A DNA stretch of 64,000 nucleotides from Candidatus Leptofilum proximum (GTDB taxonomy: Bacteria > Chloroflexota > Anaerolineae > Promineifilales > Promineifilaceae): contig JADJXK010000002.1 of the NCBI GenBank assembly GCA_016710325.1, positions 2,046,001 to 2,110,000 on the forward strand, written 5' to 3'. Both the position numbers and the translations under genes were made by a program. Positions 1 through 9,380 of the stretch are shown piece after piece (position 1 is the stretch's first letter; each line of letters opens with the position of its first letter). A model generated the notes under the pieces. That model did no database searches. It was given only the letters and a program-made list of their open reading frames with translations, and was not told the DNA's origin.

Positions 1-138
1 GTTATCCTGACTATAAAATTGTATATTTTTTTGAGCAATGTCAGCGCGAACTATTATTCTGGCGGAACTGTAAGACCTGAGAAACAGATCAATAGTCACA
101 TAAATTGAACTGCAAAATGTGATGACAGGAGACTCAAC
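1..138. other. Intergenic leader before the protease gene
   Basis: No gene can be supported here. A short open frame runs in from the window edge and stops at 108, which could be the tail of an upstream gene but has no recognisable content. An AGGAGA Shine-Dalgarno lies at about 127-132, seven bases before the ATG at 139. Confidence 0.4.
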
Positions 139-2502
139 ATGAATAAAAAGAACTTGCTGTTATTAGTTGCATTCTCCCTCTTGTTTATACCCTTAATAAT
201 GCAATATTCAACAAATGGTTCAACTATACAAATTATTAACGCCTCAGAAGCTTCATTAGATTGGTATGAAGGCTTATGGGAAGGCGTTGTGATATATCCT
301 GATGGATCCGAAATTACTGCGAGCTTAGGTGTATTGGCTGGCGAGCCAAGTGATCTTGTAGGTATACAAATTTTTACCAAAAAAAAGTGCGGTAACCGTC
401 TTACAATAAAAAGTCAAACTGAAACAAAGGTTGTTTTTGAAATATCAAATAGTATATCAGCATCAGCAGCGTGTATTGATTATGGCTCTGTCGAACTCAC
501 TAAAATCGATGAAACAACTGTTGAGTATTCATGGTCTGGGATTACTGGCACCTTAAATCTATTGAGTGATCCAACACAAGCAGACCCAACATTCTTCAAG
601 GGGTTTTGGCATTCTGATCACATAGATCAAACAGGAAATTATGATCCATTTCCAACACCTGATTTCGGAGTGGACATAGTTATTCTTGGTGGAAGCGTTG
701 GAGAGCTTCTTTCTATAGCAATGCAATGGAATTCCTCGAATGGGAAAGCTATGTGTGGTTATATAGGATCACCAGAAAATATTTCCGCAGAAATTATTGG
801 GATAGATAATCATTTTAGATTTGCAGATGCTTGTTATCTCAATGCTCCAAATATTCGTCTTACAAAGACGTCTTCAGTGAGTGCAGATTATTATCAGCAT
901 AATGGCCCACAAAAGGCCAATGGACAAGTTATAAAGATTGCGGGGCCAGATGATCCATGCAACGATATGGGCGACGAGGATGAGGATGCACTGCCAAATG
1001 GATGGGAAGTTTGTGGTTTCGACCACAATAATGATGGGACAATTGATATCGATTTACCAGCAATGGGTGCCGATCCCCTTGTTAAGGACATTTTTGTCGA
1101 AATAGATTACATGGCAGAGACAGGAAAATGCTATCCAATTGTTGGATGCACTCCTGGCCATAGCCACCAGCCTTGGCCTCAAGCGATAAATAGAGTTGTT
1201 GATGCATTTTTGGAAGCCCCGATTGACTGCGAAGCTGAGGAAAACAATTGTCTGGGAATTAGGCTTCATGTGGACAACGGTCGGAATAGCATCATGAATC
1301 CAGTCACCGATGAGTTTTGGGGTAATTATTCTCGATCAAATTCATTGAAAGAAGAAGAAAATCTTGGGTGGATTGATTGGACAGACTCGTCATATGATTG
1401 GGATGAATTTGTTGAAATAAAAGCATTAAACTTCGACGTTGAAAGGGAAGGGATCTTCCATTATGCAGTATTTGCTCATAATCTTGGTGGACAAATAATA
1501 GGAGGTCTAGGTCCTTCAGCAAATGGAGTAGCTGACATCGGAGGCAGTAATCTAATTGTTGCTTTAGGGTCTCCGTGGAATGCTTCAGTTCCTGAGCAAA
1601 GTATCACATTTATGCATGAGCTGTCACACAACTTTGGTTTACTCCACGGAGGTTATGATTCAATTCAAAATAAACCAAATTATTTGAGTATTATGAATAA
1701 ATCATTTATTCACGGAGTAATTAAGCTTGATGAAGTAATGGGTATATTTGTTGACGGAAATCTTAGCTTGTCTCACTATCAACTTCCTCCGCTCGTTGAA
1801 AACAACCTTGATGAAACTAATGGCTTAGGCGATGACCGAATTAATGGAATATTTGGAACTCGTTATTATTGCGGCAATCGTTGGATTCAAGACAACTTCG
1901 TTAATGAAATAGATTGGAATTGTGATGGTGATGATGATGACAATCCAGTAACTATTAACATAAACAATTCAGGGGGAAACCAACAAACACTGAATAGTCG
2001 AGCGGATTGGGCTACCTTTGATTTTTCAAGTGGAGGAACAATAGGAGCAACGGCATTTTCTAATGCCTTTGTCAATACAAACTCGGATAGTTCAATTGGC
2101 TTTACTTATGAAGATGCACAAGAAATCCCAGCTCTCTATAAAGTTATTGTCAGCGGAGACGAAGGCTCAAGTACGAATATTGCACTTGTACCTGGAGAAT
2201 CAGTGGCCTTTACATTATCGGTTACAAATGCGGGAATTTATAGCGATAGCTATTCTGTAACCACAAGTACAATCCTGGATTGGGCAGATATAAATGGTAT
2301 CCCGGAACTGATCGACTTGGCACCTGGCGAGAGTTTTTCGACTGAGATTATGGTTGATGTACCTGAAGGGGTAAACAATCGTGACCGAGATGAAATAATT
2401 GTGTTTTTAGAAAGTCTTTCGAGTTCAACCACAGAGGATGGTGCAAGATTTACGATTAGTGTAATAAGTGATACCTACCTACCTATTACAATTAAGGAAT
2501 AG
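139..2502 (+). CDS. Secreted metzincin-like zinc metalloprotease
   Basis: A secreted 787-aa protein. Residues 1-25 form a signal peptide (two Lys, then a long hydrophobic stretch). Residues 277-325 contain Asp-rich, EF-hand-like segments around DNDG-type loops, followed by a KDIFVEIDYM strand, an arrangement common in secreted Chloroflexota peptidases. The catalytic motif HELSHNFGLLH is at 493-503, giving zinc ligands H493, H497 and H503 and catalytic E494; YLSIMN at 515-520 fits the metzincin Met-turn. The C-terminal 150 residues look like an Ig-like/NEW3 beta domain. The protein ends in TYLPITIKE, a tail similar to that of the lipase-like protein at 22156-25335. Likely role is extracellular proteolysis; substrate unknown. 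It stands alone, with an AGGAGA site upstream. Confidence 0.8.
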   Translation: MNKKNLLLLVAFSLLFIPLIMQYSTNGSTIQIINASEASLDWYEGLWEGVVIYPDGSEITASLGVLAGEPSDLVGIQIFTKKKCGNRLTIKSQTETKVVFEISNSISASAACIDYGSVELTKIDETTVEYSWSGITGTLNLLSDPTQADPTFFKGFWHSDHIDQTGNYDPFPTPDFGVDIVILGGSVGELLSIAMQWNSSNGKAMCGYIGSPENISAEIIGIDNHFRFADACYLNAPNIRLTKTSSVSADYYQHNGPQKANGQVIKIAGPDDPCNDMGDEDEDALPNGWEVCGFDHNNDGTIDIDLPAMGADPLVKDIFVEIDYMAETGKCYPIVGCTPGHSHQPWPQAINRVVDAFLEAPIDCEAEENNCLGIRLHVDNGRNSIMNPVTDEFWGNYSRSNSLKEEENLGWIDWTDSSYDWDEFVEIKALNFDVEREGIFHYAVFAHNLGGQIIGGLGPSANGVADIGGSNLIVALGSPWNASVPEQSITFMHELSHNFGLLHGGYDSIQNKPNYLSIMNKSFIHGVIKLDEVMGIFVDGNLSLSHYQLPPLVENNLDETNGLGDDRINGIFGTRYYCGNRWIQDNFVNEIDWNCDGDDDDNPVTININNSGGNQQTLNSRADWATFDFSSGGTIGATAFSNAFVNTNSDSSIGFTYEDAQEIPALYKVIVSGDEGSSTNIALVPGESVAFTLSVTNAGIYSDSYSVTTSTILDWADINGIPELIDLAPGESFSTEIMVDVPEGVNNRDRDEIIVFLESLSSSTTEDGARFTISVISDTYLPITIKE

Positions 2503-2598
2503 CTTTTTTCAAGGCTTCTACAGAGCATCTCATCCAAATTTCGCCTATATACAAGGAAGAAATCCTATGTCATAATAAAATTATTAATTATTTTAAGC

Positions 2599-3003
2599 AT
2601 GAAGCTAAAGAAAAAAAGGGGGATCTTGATAGGACTCATCTTGATCAGCCTAATTTTAATTGCCGGAATTTTTATATTGTTTACATCGCCAGGGCACAAG
2701 ATATTTTACAGAAGTTATCAATATATCTGTGAAAAGGGTGGAAATAAATGGGTGATTCCTAATACAACTCCATATGAACACCTTGGATATTGCTATCAAG
2801 TCTCATCAGATGAAGGGAAAGAATGTTATAAGGATTCTGAGTGTGAAGCCGAATGTGTTGTAAACTACCAACCTGACACCGGACGAGATGAAAACGGATT
2901 TATAGTAGGTAAATGTGGACAAGCAAATATACATAATTGCAAGAGCACAATACCCGTTAAAACAAAAGACGCAAAGGATTTAGGGTCGGGCAGTTGCATT
3001 TAG
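2599..3003 (+). CDS. Small membrane-anchored Cys-rich protein
   Basis: A 134-aa protein of unknown function. Residues 1-30 have a Lys-rich start and one strong hydrophobic helix (about 9-29), so it is either a signal anchor or an uncleaved signal peptide. The exported part contains about ten cysteines, including a CYKDSECEAEC cluster, consistent with a small disulfide-bonded domain. It follows the protease gene by 96 bp on the same strand and might be co-transcribed with it. No catalytic motif is visible. Confidence 0.55.
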   Translation: MKLKKKRGILIGLILISLILIAGIFILFTSPGHKIFYRSYQYICEKGGNKWVIPNTTPYEHLGYCYQVSSDEGKECYKDSECEAECVVNYQPDTGRDENGFIVGKCGQANIHNCKSTIPVKTKDAKDLGSGSCI

Positions 3004-3481
3004 TACAGCGTAACACAAATAAATCACTCTTCTGTCATGCCTGCGAAGGCAGTCATCCATCTTTTGGATTCCCGCCTTCGTGGGAATGACAAGTGAAGAA
3101 AACTTGCGTTACAGAGTATTTAGTATCAGAATAATTTCAATCAGATCTATAAGACAATTAATAATTCTCTCAAGGATCAAAAAATCCGTTCTCGTACTGT
3201 TTGCAAACTTGAACCTATTTGATGCTCCTAACTAAACTAAATTAATGGCTCGATATTGACGAAAATCGTCGCTTCTAATTGCTTTTCCTCCGACACTATT
3301 TGGCAGTATATCAAAGGGACAGCCAATAAACCAGTGGTTAGATTATAATCCTGTGGTTGGGCAAAAACAGTCAATGTGACTATTGCACAGGACCCACCCC
3401 CATTTGCGCTTCTCTTAAATATAAATGTAATTCGTTTCAGGCGTACTGGTACGGCCGAAATTCCCCATGCTACAATGAATC
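3004..3481. other. Non-coding stretch with a REP-like repeat
   Basis: About 480 bp without a supportable gene. It holds the palindromic repeat annotated separately at 3033-3091; the remainder shows nothing recognisable. Confidence 0.5.
3033..3091. repeat. REP-like inverted repeat
   Basis: An imperfect palindrome: TGTCATGCCTGCGAAGGCAG on the left faces CCGCCTTCGTGGGAATGACA on the right, so the unit can fold into one long hairpin. The right arm matches the dispersed repeat sequence (GTCATTCCCACGAAGGCGGG form) seen intergenically in many bacterial genomes. No second copy is visible in this window. Confidence 0.6.
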
Positions 3482-3865
3482 ATGGAGGAGCGAAAGCCAC
3501 ATATTGAAGACGGATTAAAGAACGAAAACAGTGATCGTAAGCAAGAGCTTGGTTGGATAGAGGAGAACCGAGCTCTTTTTTATACCATTTCTACGGTTGC
3601 CGCAGAAATCATCGGCCGGGGATTGCTTATCGTTGATACCACGATCCAACGGCCGCAAGGAGGCCACCCCATTAGCTATCGTACAGAAGGGGAAATTGAA
3701 TCCAACGAAACGCTTGAAAAACTACTGCAAGAATATAATCCTCACCGAGAATTCATTGTCACCGTTCTCAAGCCAAATGGACAAACTAGCACTTATCTGG
3801 AAACGGCACCCATTATGGGCTGGTGGGATTCCATGGAAACCCAGACAGCAATGTCAGGGGAGTAA
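3482..3865 (+). CDS. Conserved hypothetical protein, paralogue of 21527-21889
   Basis: A 127-aa soluble protein with no recognised domain. It is clearly related to the 120-aa protein encoded at 21527-21889: both share LGWI.EN near the start, GRG..VDTT in the middle, GGHP, and EY.P.REF followed by a TSTY segment. Two copies in one window argue that this is a real mobile or lineage-specific family. The ORF is followed 33 bp later by another small gene on the same strand. Confidence 0.6.
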   Translation: MEERKPHIEDGLKNENSDRKQELGWIEENRALFYTISTVAAEIIGRGLLIVDTTIQRPQGGHPISYRTEGEIESNETLEKLLQEYNPHREFIVTVLKPNGQTSTYLETAPIMGWWDSMETQTAMSGE

Positions 3866-3898
3866 TCATTTCACGACTTATTTGAATCATTTATCGAT

Positions 3899-4300
3899 AT
3901 GCGGGAGCGAGAGCCATTTAGCCTGGCCACGATAGCGGCCGAGACGATGTACAACTTATGGGAATTGGAAATCCAACAAGGCAATGAGATTGACTTGGAT
4001 GCCAAAATGCGCAGGCTCAAGGATTTATCGGCTTACTCGTTGATACATGCTGAAATATTGGGTCAGCGTGAAGGGGTAGAGCTACTGGCCTTGGGTATGT
4101 TCTTTGGTGCCAGTAGCAATCCAGCATTCTTGAAAAATCAGGTACGACTTCAGCAACTTTCTCAAGAAGCTGTTGATTACAAAGGTCAGGCAGAGCATAT
4201 TGAGCAAGAGATGGCCTTACGCAAAAAATTGGAGAAACTAATGCGTGGTCAAAAGAAGACAGATGGTGATGACAAGCCTTCTCAATTACGCTTGCTCTGA
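3899..4300 (+). CDS. Hypothetical helical protein
   Basis: A 133-aa protein, mostly predicted helical, ending in a charged Lys/Arg-rich segment. It has no recognisable domain. It sits between two other small genes on the same strand (gaps of 33 and 44 bp), so the three are probably one transcript. The start is the first ATG after the upstream stop. Confidence 0.5.
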   Translation: MREREPFSLATIAAETMYNLWELEIQQGNEIDLDAKMRRLKDLSAYSLIHAEILGQREGVELLALGMFFGASSNPAFLKNQVRLQQLSQEAVDYKGQAEHIEQEMALRKKLEKLMRGQKKTDGDDKPSQLRLL

Positions 4301-4344
4301 TTCCCCTGTTTGACTCCTCGGCAAAGTGTCTGCTACCGTAAATT

Positions 4345-4770
4345 ATGTCAGCAGAAAACTTCTCAAGTAAGCCGGAGCAGATACCAGATTCCGAATTCGT
4401 CAATCAGTTGAAAGATCAGCTTAGAGCAACGTGGGAGAAATTGCCGGATGGAGAAAAGGCGACGATGGCAATAGAGCTGCTGAAAGATATGGAAGAAGTG
4501 GAGAGACTTTCATTCCGAGAAACATTGGACGCAAGGTGGCCGATTACCAGTGAATCCGTGCCTGCAACGTTTGCCCTGATCAATATCACACCAGATGACC
4601 TGGAACAAATAGGGCTTGATGAAGAGGAAATCGAGTTCTTTGATGAGAGTAAATTGCAGGAGATGTCAACCGAAATCAGAGATCATTATGTGGTTCAAGG
4701 ATTTTGGGAAGAATTGAAATACCATACTAATCACTTTCTTGGTGGATTACGAAAACAGAATCAAAAATGA
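4345..4770 (+). CDS. Hypothetical acidic protein
   Basis: A 141-aa acidic soluble protein, last of the three small co-directional genes that start at 3482. It contains repeated Asp/Glu clusters (for example DEEEIEFFDES) and no catalytic motif I can recognise. Function unknown. Confidence 0.5.
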   Translation: MSAENFSSKPEQIPDSEFVNQLKDQLRATWEKLPDGEKATMAIELLKDMEEVERLSFRETLDARWPITSESVPATFALINITPDDLEQIGLDEEEIEFFDESKLQEMSTEIRDHYVVQGFWEELKYHTNHFLGGLRKQNQK

Positions 4771-4954
4771 GAATAAATATTCCAATGGCAAGGACGCAGC
4801 GTGTCCCCGAAACCATCGCTTCACCCCAAGCCCTGATCGGCTCGCTCTTTCCCGAAAGCACAGGGCGGCGCTGCGCTTGCCCCCAGCTTTCGTGGCGAGC
4901 CTGGGCTTCATATGAAGCTCGATTTCCGCACGCTGCTTGTAGGTTGGGCCACCT

Positions 4955-5656
4955 TCAATCGAACGCCAACCCACGCTCCTTTAAAGAAACAAACTGATTT
5001 CCACCGACCACAATATGGTCAAGTACTTCAATATCAAGAAGTTTACCAGCTTGGATAAACTTGCGTGTTGTACTCACATCTTCAGGAGAAGGGGAGGCAT
5101 TTTCGGAGGGATGGTTGTGAATTAAAATGAGTGATCGAGCGTTTTCTTTGAGCGCAGCTCGAAAGGTATCTGCTGGTCGGACATTGATACTGTTAATAGT
5201 GCCAATATGGATTGTAGGAATGGACAATACACTATTTCTGGTGTCCAGAAGCATGGCTCGAAAATGTTCCTGTTCATAGAATCGCATTTCGGCCATGACT
5301 AAATTTGCCGCATCCGCCGGTGAAGCTATTATCGGCCGTTCTTCCGGCGAGGTGACAGCCAAGCGACGACCTAGCTCAAGGGCTGCTTTGATTTCAATCG
5401 CTTTGACACGGCCGATTCCTTTGAGTGTGGTCAGTTCTGTGATGCTGGCTCGGGCAATACCTGGCAGACCGTTGAAGGTTGTTAGAATCTTTTCGGCAAG
5501 ATGGAGATTGTTGCCATCGCCATCGCCGGTGCGAATCGTAATGGCCAGTAATTCGGCCGTTGAAAGGGCACGTTCACCAAGTTGAGCCAATCGCTCTCGG
5601 GGACGGCTATCCACAGGCATATCACGCATCGAAATGTGATACCTTTCGGTGCCCAT
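4955..5656 (-). CDS. radC: RadC-family JAB domain protein
   Basis: A 233-aa protein of normal RadC length. The N-terminal third has the UPF0758 helix-hairpin-helix region (SRPRERLAQLGERALSTAEL, then GIGRVKAIEIKAALELGRR). The C-terminal JAB/MPN domain carries the metal-binding signature HNHPSENASPSPEDV, with a downstream DHIVVG strand. Despite the name, a role in DNA repair is not established for this family, and copies are frequent on integrative elements. Here it lies beside a hairpin-rich non-coding region and an ssDNA-binding protein gene, which fits a mobile context. Confidence 0.9.
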   Translation of the reverse strand: MGTERYHISMRDMPVDSRPRERLAQLGERALSTAELLAITIRTGDGDGNNLHLAEKILTTFNGLPGIARASITELTTLKGIGRVKAIEIKAALELGRRLAVTSPEERPIIASPADAANLVMAEMRFYEQEHFRAMLLDTRNSVLSIPTIHIGTINSINVRPADTFRAALKENARSLILIHNHPSENASPSPEDVSTTRKFIQAGKLLDIEVLDHIVVGGNQFVSLKERGLAFD

Positions 5657-6270
5657 TTCTTAGCATAGCACAATTGTGATGTATCGATTAAGCTCAGGGG
5701 ATTAACTGTGTTTGCAGAATCTTAGCCCTCGGTTCAACACACGCTTGGAAAAATGATGACCTGTCGCCCATCATTTTTCTTACGCTCTGTGTTCAACCTC
5801 GGTTTTACCCAACAGGAAACACCATGAGCAAACTGCGCTCATCGTGTTTCTTTGGTCCGCTTGCACTACTTAGCCCTTTTGATTTCCACGCTAAACTATA
5901 TAGGCAAAGGCCCTTCAAAAACGGCTGGCCAATCCTTTTGAAACCTGCAATTCAAATTGATACTTGCCAAGCGCAGCTTGGCTTCGTGCTGTCTGATTAG
6001 CTTCGCAAGCAGACCAAAATATGCCTACTTGCGAAGAATTATCTAGTTCCGATGTGTTATTTCTTCGATGATTCTTGATCATATCCTGCGGGTCTTAGTG
6101 AATTCCCTTTTTGGCACATCCGCTTTGCCTGGTTGGGTCAAGGGTCAAGATGAACGCGCCAGCGCGCCCTTGACCCTGCAAAGCGTCTGTGCTGAATATC
6201 CTTTAACAGAGGCAGCAGCTGCCTCTGAAATATAAAAATTATAGGGTGGCAAGAAAGGAGGTGAAGATTT
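5657..6270. other. Hairpin-rich non-coding region
   Basis: About 610 bp without a gene, containing at least six inverted repeats: 5749-5778 (AAAAATGATG stem), 5816-5850 (GAAACAC.ATGAGC arms), 5966-5982 (GCCAAGC stem), 6001-6036 (CTTCGCAAG stem), 6135-6176 (GGGTCAAGGG stem) and 6207-6227 (CAGAGGCAG stem). Density of this kind is typical of single-strand replication origins, oriT regions or clustered regulatory RNAs; I cannot tell which. It ends at the Shine-Dalgarno of the next gene. Confidence 0.6.
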
Positions 6271-6531
6271 ATGAAATGTTTTCTGGCAAGATTTACGATT
6301 TACGATGGTGAACACGAGCATCGAGGTGAGTTTGTGGTTAAAGCAAAAAGCTTAGATACAGCTCGGCACATTGCCATGAAGGAACAACATGACGTCGGAA
6401 GCGATGGAGCCAAAACTTGGTGGGATTATGGTGACGGGCAAACAGCAAGCACACTTAAAAGTATCGAAGAGATTAAGAAGTCGGAAGCTGAAGTGTTAGA
6501 CCGGCTATGTGTGGCGTATTTTTATAACTGA
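6271..6531 (+). CDS. Small hypothetical protein with strong RBS
   Basis: An 86-aa protein that reads as an alpha/beta fold (MKCFLARFTIYDGEHEHRGE start, then a helix with TARHIAMKEQHD). The start is fixed by a near-perfect Shine-Dalgarno, GAAAGGAGGTG, at 6254-6264. It precedes the ssDNA-binding protein gene by 76 bp, the gap containing a small GC-rich hairpin. Function unknown; the context suggests a plasmid or ICE maintenance protein. Confidence 0.6.
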   Translation: MKCFLARFTIYDGEHEHRGEFVVKAKSLDTARHIAMKEQHDVGSDGAKTWWDYGDGQTASTLKSIEEIKKSEAEVLDRLCVAYFYN

Positions 6532-6607
6532 TTTTCAGTGCTCGTCTTAAAAGGCGGGCACAACAAAATTAGTTAGAGAGAAACAAATTAGAAAGGAGGT
6601 GATAAAT

Positions 6608-7216
6608 ATGACAGATTTTCAACATCCAGCAGAACAGGGAAGCCAAGCAGAGGATTTAGTAGGCTTAAAAGAAAAGAGCCAGAATATTTCTGGCTCTCAC
6701 AGTGATAGTAGCAGCTTACAATCTGGGTTTTTGCCTGTCAACTACGAAGTTCCGACTAGCCCTAGCAACTATACAAAGTTTGAGGTTGGGAAAAACAGGC
6801 TAAGAATATTGGCAAGCCCTGTTATCGGTTACGAATGGTGGAACGAGGATGGTAAAGGCACCCGCAAACCTGTACGGGTACCTATGAATGTTGAGCATCC
6901 AAGTGATGCCAAGCATTTTTGGGCAATGCCTGTCTGGAATTACAAGCAGGGGCGCGTTCAGATTCTGGAGATTACTCAAAAGAGTATTCAAGAGTCGCTA
7001 AGGACGTTTGCCGCAGGTACAGAATGGGGGAGTCCGCTTCACTATGACGTATCCATCATACGTCAGGGAGAAGGTCGAGACACGAAGTATCAGGTGATAC
7101 CAACGCCGCATTCTCAGGTAAAACCAGAAGTGAAAGAGGCCTACCAACAAACAGCAGTCAATCTTGACGCGTTGTTTGAGGGAAAAGATCCTTTTGCTGC
7201 TGACGCAAACAAATAG
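6608..7216 (+). CDS. Phage-type single-stranded DNA-binding protein
   Basis: A 202-aa protein starting at the ATG 6608; the in-frame GTG at 6599 lies inside the Shine-Dalgarno GAAAGGAGGTG and cannot be the start. After a low-complexity, Ser/Gln-rich N-terminal third, the segments KFEVGKNRLRILASP, GYEWW, KHFWAMPVWNY and VQILEITQKSIQ match the core of gp32-like/phage ssDNA-binding proteins (OB fold) as I know the family, and the C-terminus is acidic. It would bind ssDNA during replication or transfer of the element. Alternative: a divergent relative with an RNA-related role. Confidence 0.7.
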   Translation: MTDFQHPAEQGSQAEDLVGLKEKSQNISGSHSDSSSLQSGFLPVNYEVPTSPSNYTKFEVGKNRLRILASPVIGYEWWNEDGKGTRKPVRVPMNVEHPSDAKHFWAMPVWNYKQGRVQILEITQKSIQESLRTFAAGTEWGSPLHYDVSIIRQGEGRDTKYQVIPTPHSQVKPEVKEAYQQTAVNLDALFEGKDPFAADANK

Positions 7217-7271
7217 GTTCTGCTAGTGGCCTTGTGCGAAAGTACGAGGCCACAATGGAGAACTTAAACCA

Positions 7272-7478
7272 ATGAATGAAATAAAGCGTCTCAAAATGCA
7301 AATGAGAAGGTGTCCTGAACTGTTTAATGAGCCATCAGGGATTGCTTGTGCAAATTGTGGCACCATGACAACAATCGGACAAGATAAGTTGGGCTGTCTT
7401 AAATACCAAAAGCCGCTTTGCCGACTTTGCTTGGCGACTGAATACATAAGAAACCCAGAGGCAAAAAAGCAGGGTTGA
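7272..7478 (+). CDS. Small zinc-finger protein
   Basis: A 68-aa protein with paired CxxC motifs (CANCG and CRLC) that could form one zinc-binding knuckle. It follows the ssDNA-binding protein gene by 55 bp on the same strand. Function unknown; probably nucleic-acid binding. Confidence 0.5.
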   Translation: MNEIKRLKMQMRRCPELFNEPSGIACANCGTMTTIGQDKLGCLKYQKPLCRLCLATEYIRNPEAKKQG

Positions 7479-7500
7479 GTGCAAGCTCGTTCTGAATTTA

Positions 7501-7782
7501 TCAGCTGGCCGCATAATTTTTCTTTTGAAGGTTTCTAACGGCGCGTAGCAGCTTTTCTGTGATCTTTTTATCATCGTCAGCGCTCCACCAAGGAAGCATA
7601 CCTTCATTTCTACATTTGATGATGAATTTTTGGCAGTATTCATATCGCCTGTTGTCATATTTGCAGGGAATCCCTAGTTGTTCTGCGATGTAGGCAGAAC
7701 GCACGTATGAAAAGGCATCATTAAGTTTTTGTTGACTCTTTTTTTCTTCTTCTGTTTTTGGTTTTCGGGGTTTAAATAGCAT
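7501..7782 (-). CDS. Hypothetical basic protein
   Basis: A 93-aa Lys-rich protein, convergent with the upstream zinc-finger gene (22 bp between stops). It is helical with a central YRYEYCQKFIIKC-like region, and no domain is recognised. It may be a small DNA-binding protein but nothing in the sequence proves it. Confidence 0.5.
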   Translation of the reverse strand: MLFKPRKPKTEEEKKSQQKLNDAFSYVRSAYIAEQLGIPCKYDNRRYEYCQKFIIKCRNEGMLPWWSADDDKKITEKLLRAVRNLQKKNYAAS

Positions 7783-7875
7783 GGGTAATTAAAGTGTAGC
7801 ACGCTTTTTCAATGGGTTTCAAATTGCAAATTTTCCTCTGGAAATACGCCACGGCCGTAGGCTATTATCAACATC

Positions 7876-8151
7876 ATGGCAGCCGATAAACCCCTAACAG
7901 AAAAACGATTTATTCAACTGATTAAACAGTTGAAGCTAACTTCCCAAGATGATCTAGCTGCTTTGGAAAAGCGGCTGAAAGCGTATGTTACGGACGAGGT
8001 CAGCAGCGTCGCAAAGGACATCATTGCTACCGTAGATCGACAGCATAACGAAGTAATGGAACGCCTCGACAACTTGGAACTGAATACCGTTAAGCGCAGC
8101 GAATTTGACGCCCTCAGAAGAAAAGTAGAACGGTTTCATTCAACTAACTAA
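7876..8151 (+). CDS. Small coiled-coil protein
   Basis: A 91-aa protein with heptad-like Leu/Val spacing through residues 25-85, so probably a coiled coil. No catalytic residues or transmembrane helix are visible. An ACGGCCGT octamer lies 18 bp before the start. Function unknown. Confidence 0.5.
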   Translation: MAADKPLTEKRFIQLIKQLKLTSQDDLAALEKRLKAYVTDEVSSVAKDIIATVDRQHNEVMERLDNLELNTVKRSEFDALRRKVERFHSTN

Positions 8152-8271
8152 GGCGTTACCAGTTACGTCTATTGCTTGTGGCCGGATACCTGCCCCTTCA
8201 AGATTTCTGATGTATGCTTGAGTGAAGATGTACAATCATTTATTGCTTCGACCTCTCCATTTGGTGACAGG

Positions 8272-9246
8272 ATGATAAGGACAGAATTACGGCAATCAAT
8301 TGCTAATCATTTCAAAGATGATGAATTGCGCACGCTTTGCTTTGACCTGGAGCTAGATTATGAGTTGTTAGGTGGTGAGGGGAAAATGGGGAAAATCCGT
8401 GAACTTATATCCCACATGGCTCGCCACAACCGTTTAGATGAACTGCTTCAACATCTCAAAACCGAACGACCCAAAATATCATGGCCTGATATTCCTGCCA
8501 CACCATCACAAGAAAAGAAGGAACATCCAATCAGGGTAGCCGTCTGGAATGCACTCTATCGCACCCTTTGGAGAAAGAAAACTTTTTTGCATTCGCACAA
8601 AGGCCGACCTCCATTGATCGAGCGGTTTAGCGTTGACTTGTGGGCGGATTTTATCAACAAACCCATTGATTCTCGCCCTGAAGAACCAATGCAGATTTTG
8701 AAGGAAATCAAAATATATTTTTTCTCTTACAACGATGTACGGTGGCGTAACTATCTTGAATATATTCTAAATTACTGGAATGCCTTGAATCATTACAAGC
8801 CTGAACCAATAAATCAGGCGGTTAACTTGGCACTTGATCGCGAAAAGGCCGGACTAAAATATGTCCCTCAATACGAATTTAACCGCTTCGTCAGCGGTGC
8901 GATTGTTGAGGCTGGACATTCTCAAACCAGTGTATCTTCATTGCCACCTTCTAACAGACAAGCTCACGTTACAACTTCGGCAGATATTCCTGATAACATT
9001 TTGAGAGTCATTAATGAGCGAGCCGAGAAAAGACATCCTGATGACTTTTCAACTAGAAAATATGTGATGGATAAAGAGATTCAAGCTTGGCACGAGCTCC
9101 AAAATTATCAAGCTCATGATGTTCCTAACGAAATCCTCGACTCGATTTTTAGACGCGCAGAGCAAAGGCACCCTGATGACTTCTCAACTAGAAAATACGT
9201 GGTCGAAAATGAGGTTAAAGCGTGGCGTGATTTAAATAAAGAGTAG
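8272..9246 (+). CDS. EAD/Death-like adaptor protein with duplicated C-terminal module
   Basis: I start this 324-aa protein at ATG 8272 because the recognisable domain begins there; the frame is open back to a GTG at 8176. The first 60 residues (DDELRTLCFDLELDYELLGG, then a KIRELISHMARHNRLDELL helix) match effector-associated/bacterial Death-like adaptor domains, which recruit partners in bacterial conflict and signalling systems. The middle is an unrecognised helical region. The C-terminus carries two copies of a roughly 40-residue module (8983-9099 and 9118-9237) sharing HPDDFSTRKYV. No enzymatic domain is visible, so it is probably an adaptor or recruiter. A frameshifted copy of the same domain lies at 31767-31983. 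Confidence 0.65.
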   Translation: MIRTELRQSIANHFKDDELRTLCFDLELDYELLGGEGKMGKIRELISHMARHNRLDELLQHLKTERPKISWPDIPATPSQEKKEHPIRVAVWNALYRTLWRKKTFLHSHKGRPPLIERFSVDLWADFINKPIDSRPEEPMQILKEIKIYFFSYNDVRWRNYLEYILNYWNALNHYKPEPINQAVNLALDREKAGLKYVPQYEFNRFVSGAIVEAGHSQTSVSSLPPSNRQAHVTTSADIPDNILRVINERAEKRHPDDFSTRKYVMDKEIQAWHELQNYQAHDVPNEILDSIFRRAEQRHPDDFSTRKYVVENEVKAWRDLNKE

Positions 9247-9380
9247 CCCGATAACCTGGTACTCATTCTCATCGTTTTGCTCCGCTCCTGGTTCTGCCAA
9301 TATCTTCGCAGCTTTCCCGCAGCGCCACTCTCACCTAATCTGCGATTTGACAGAATAGTCCTCTACGTAGTAATATCAAC

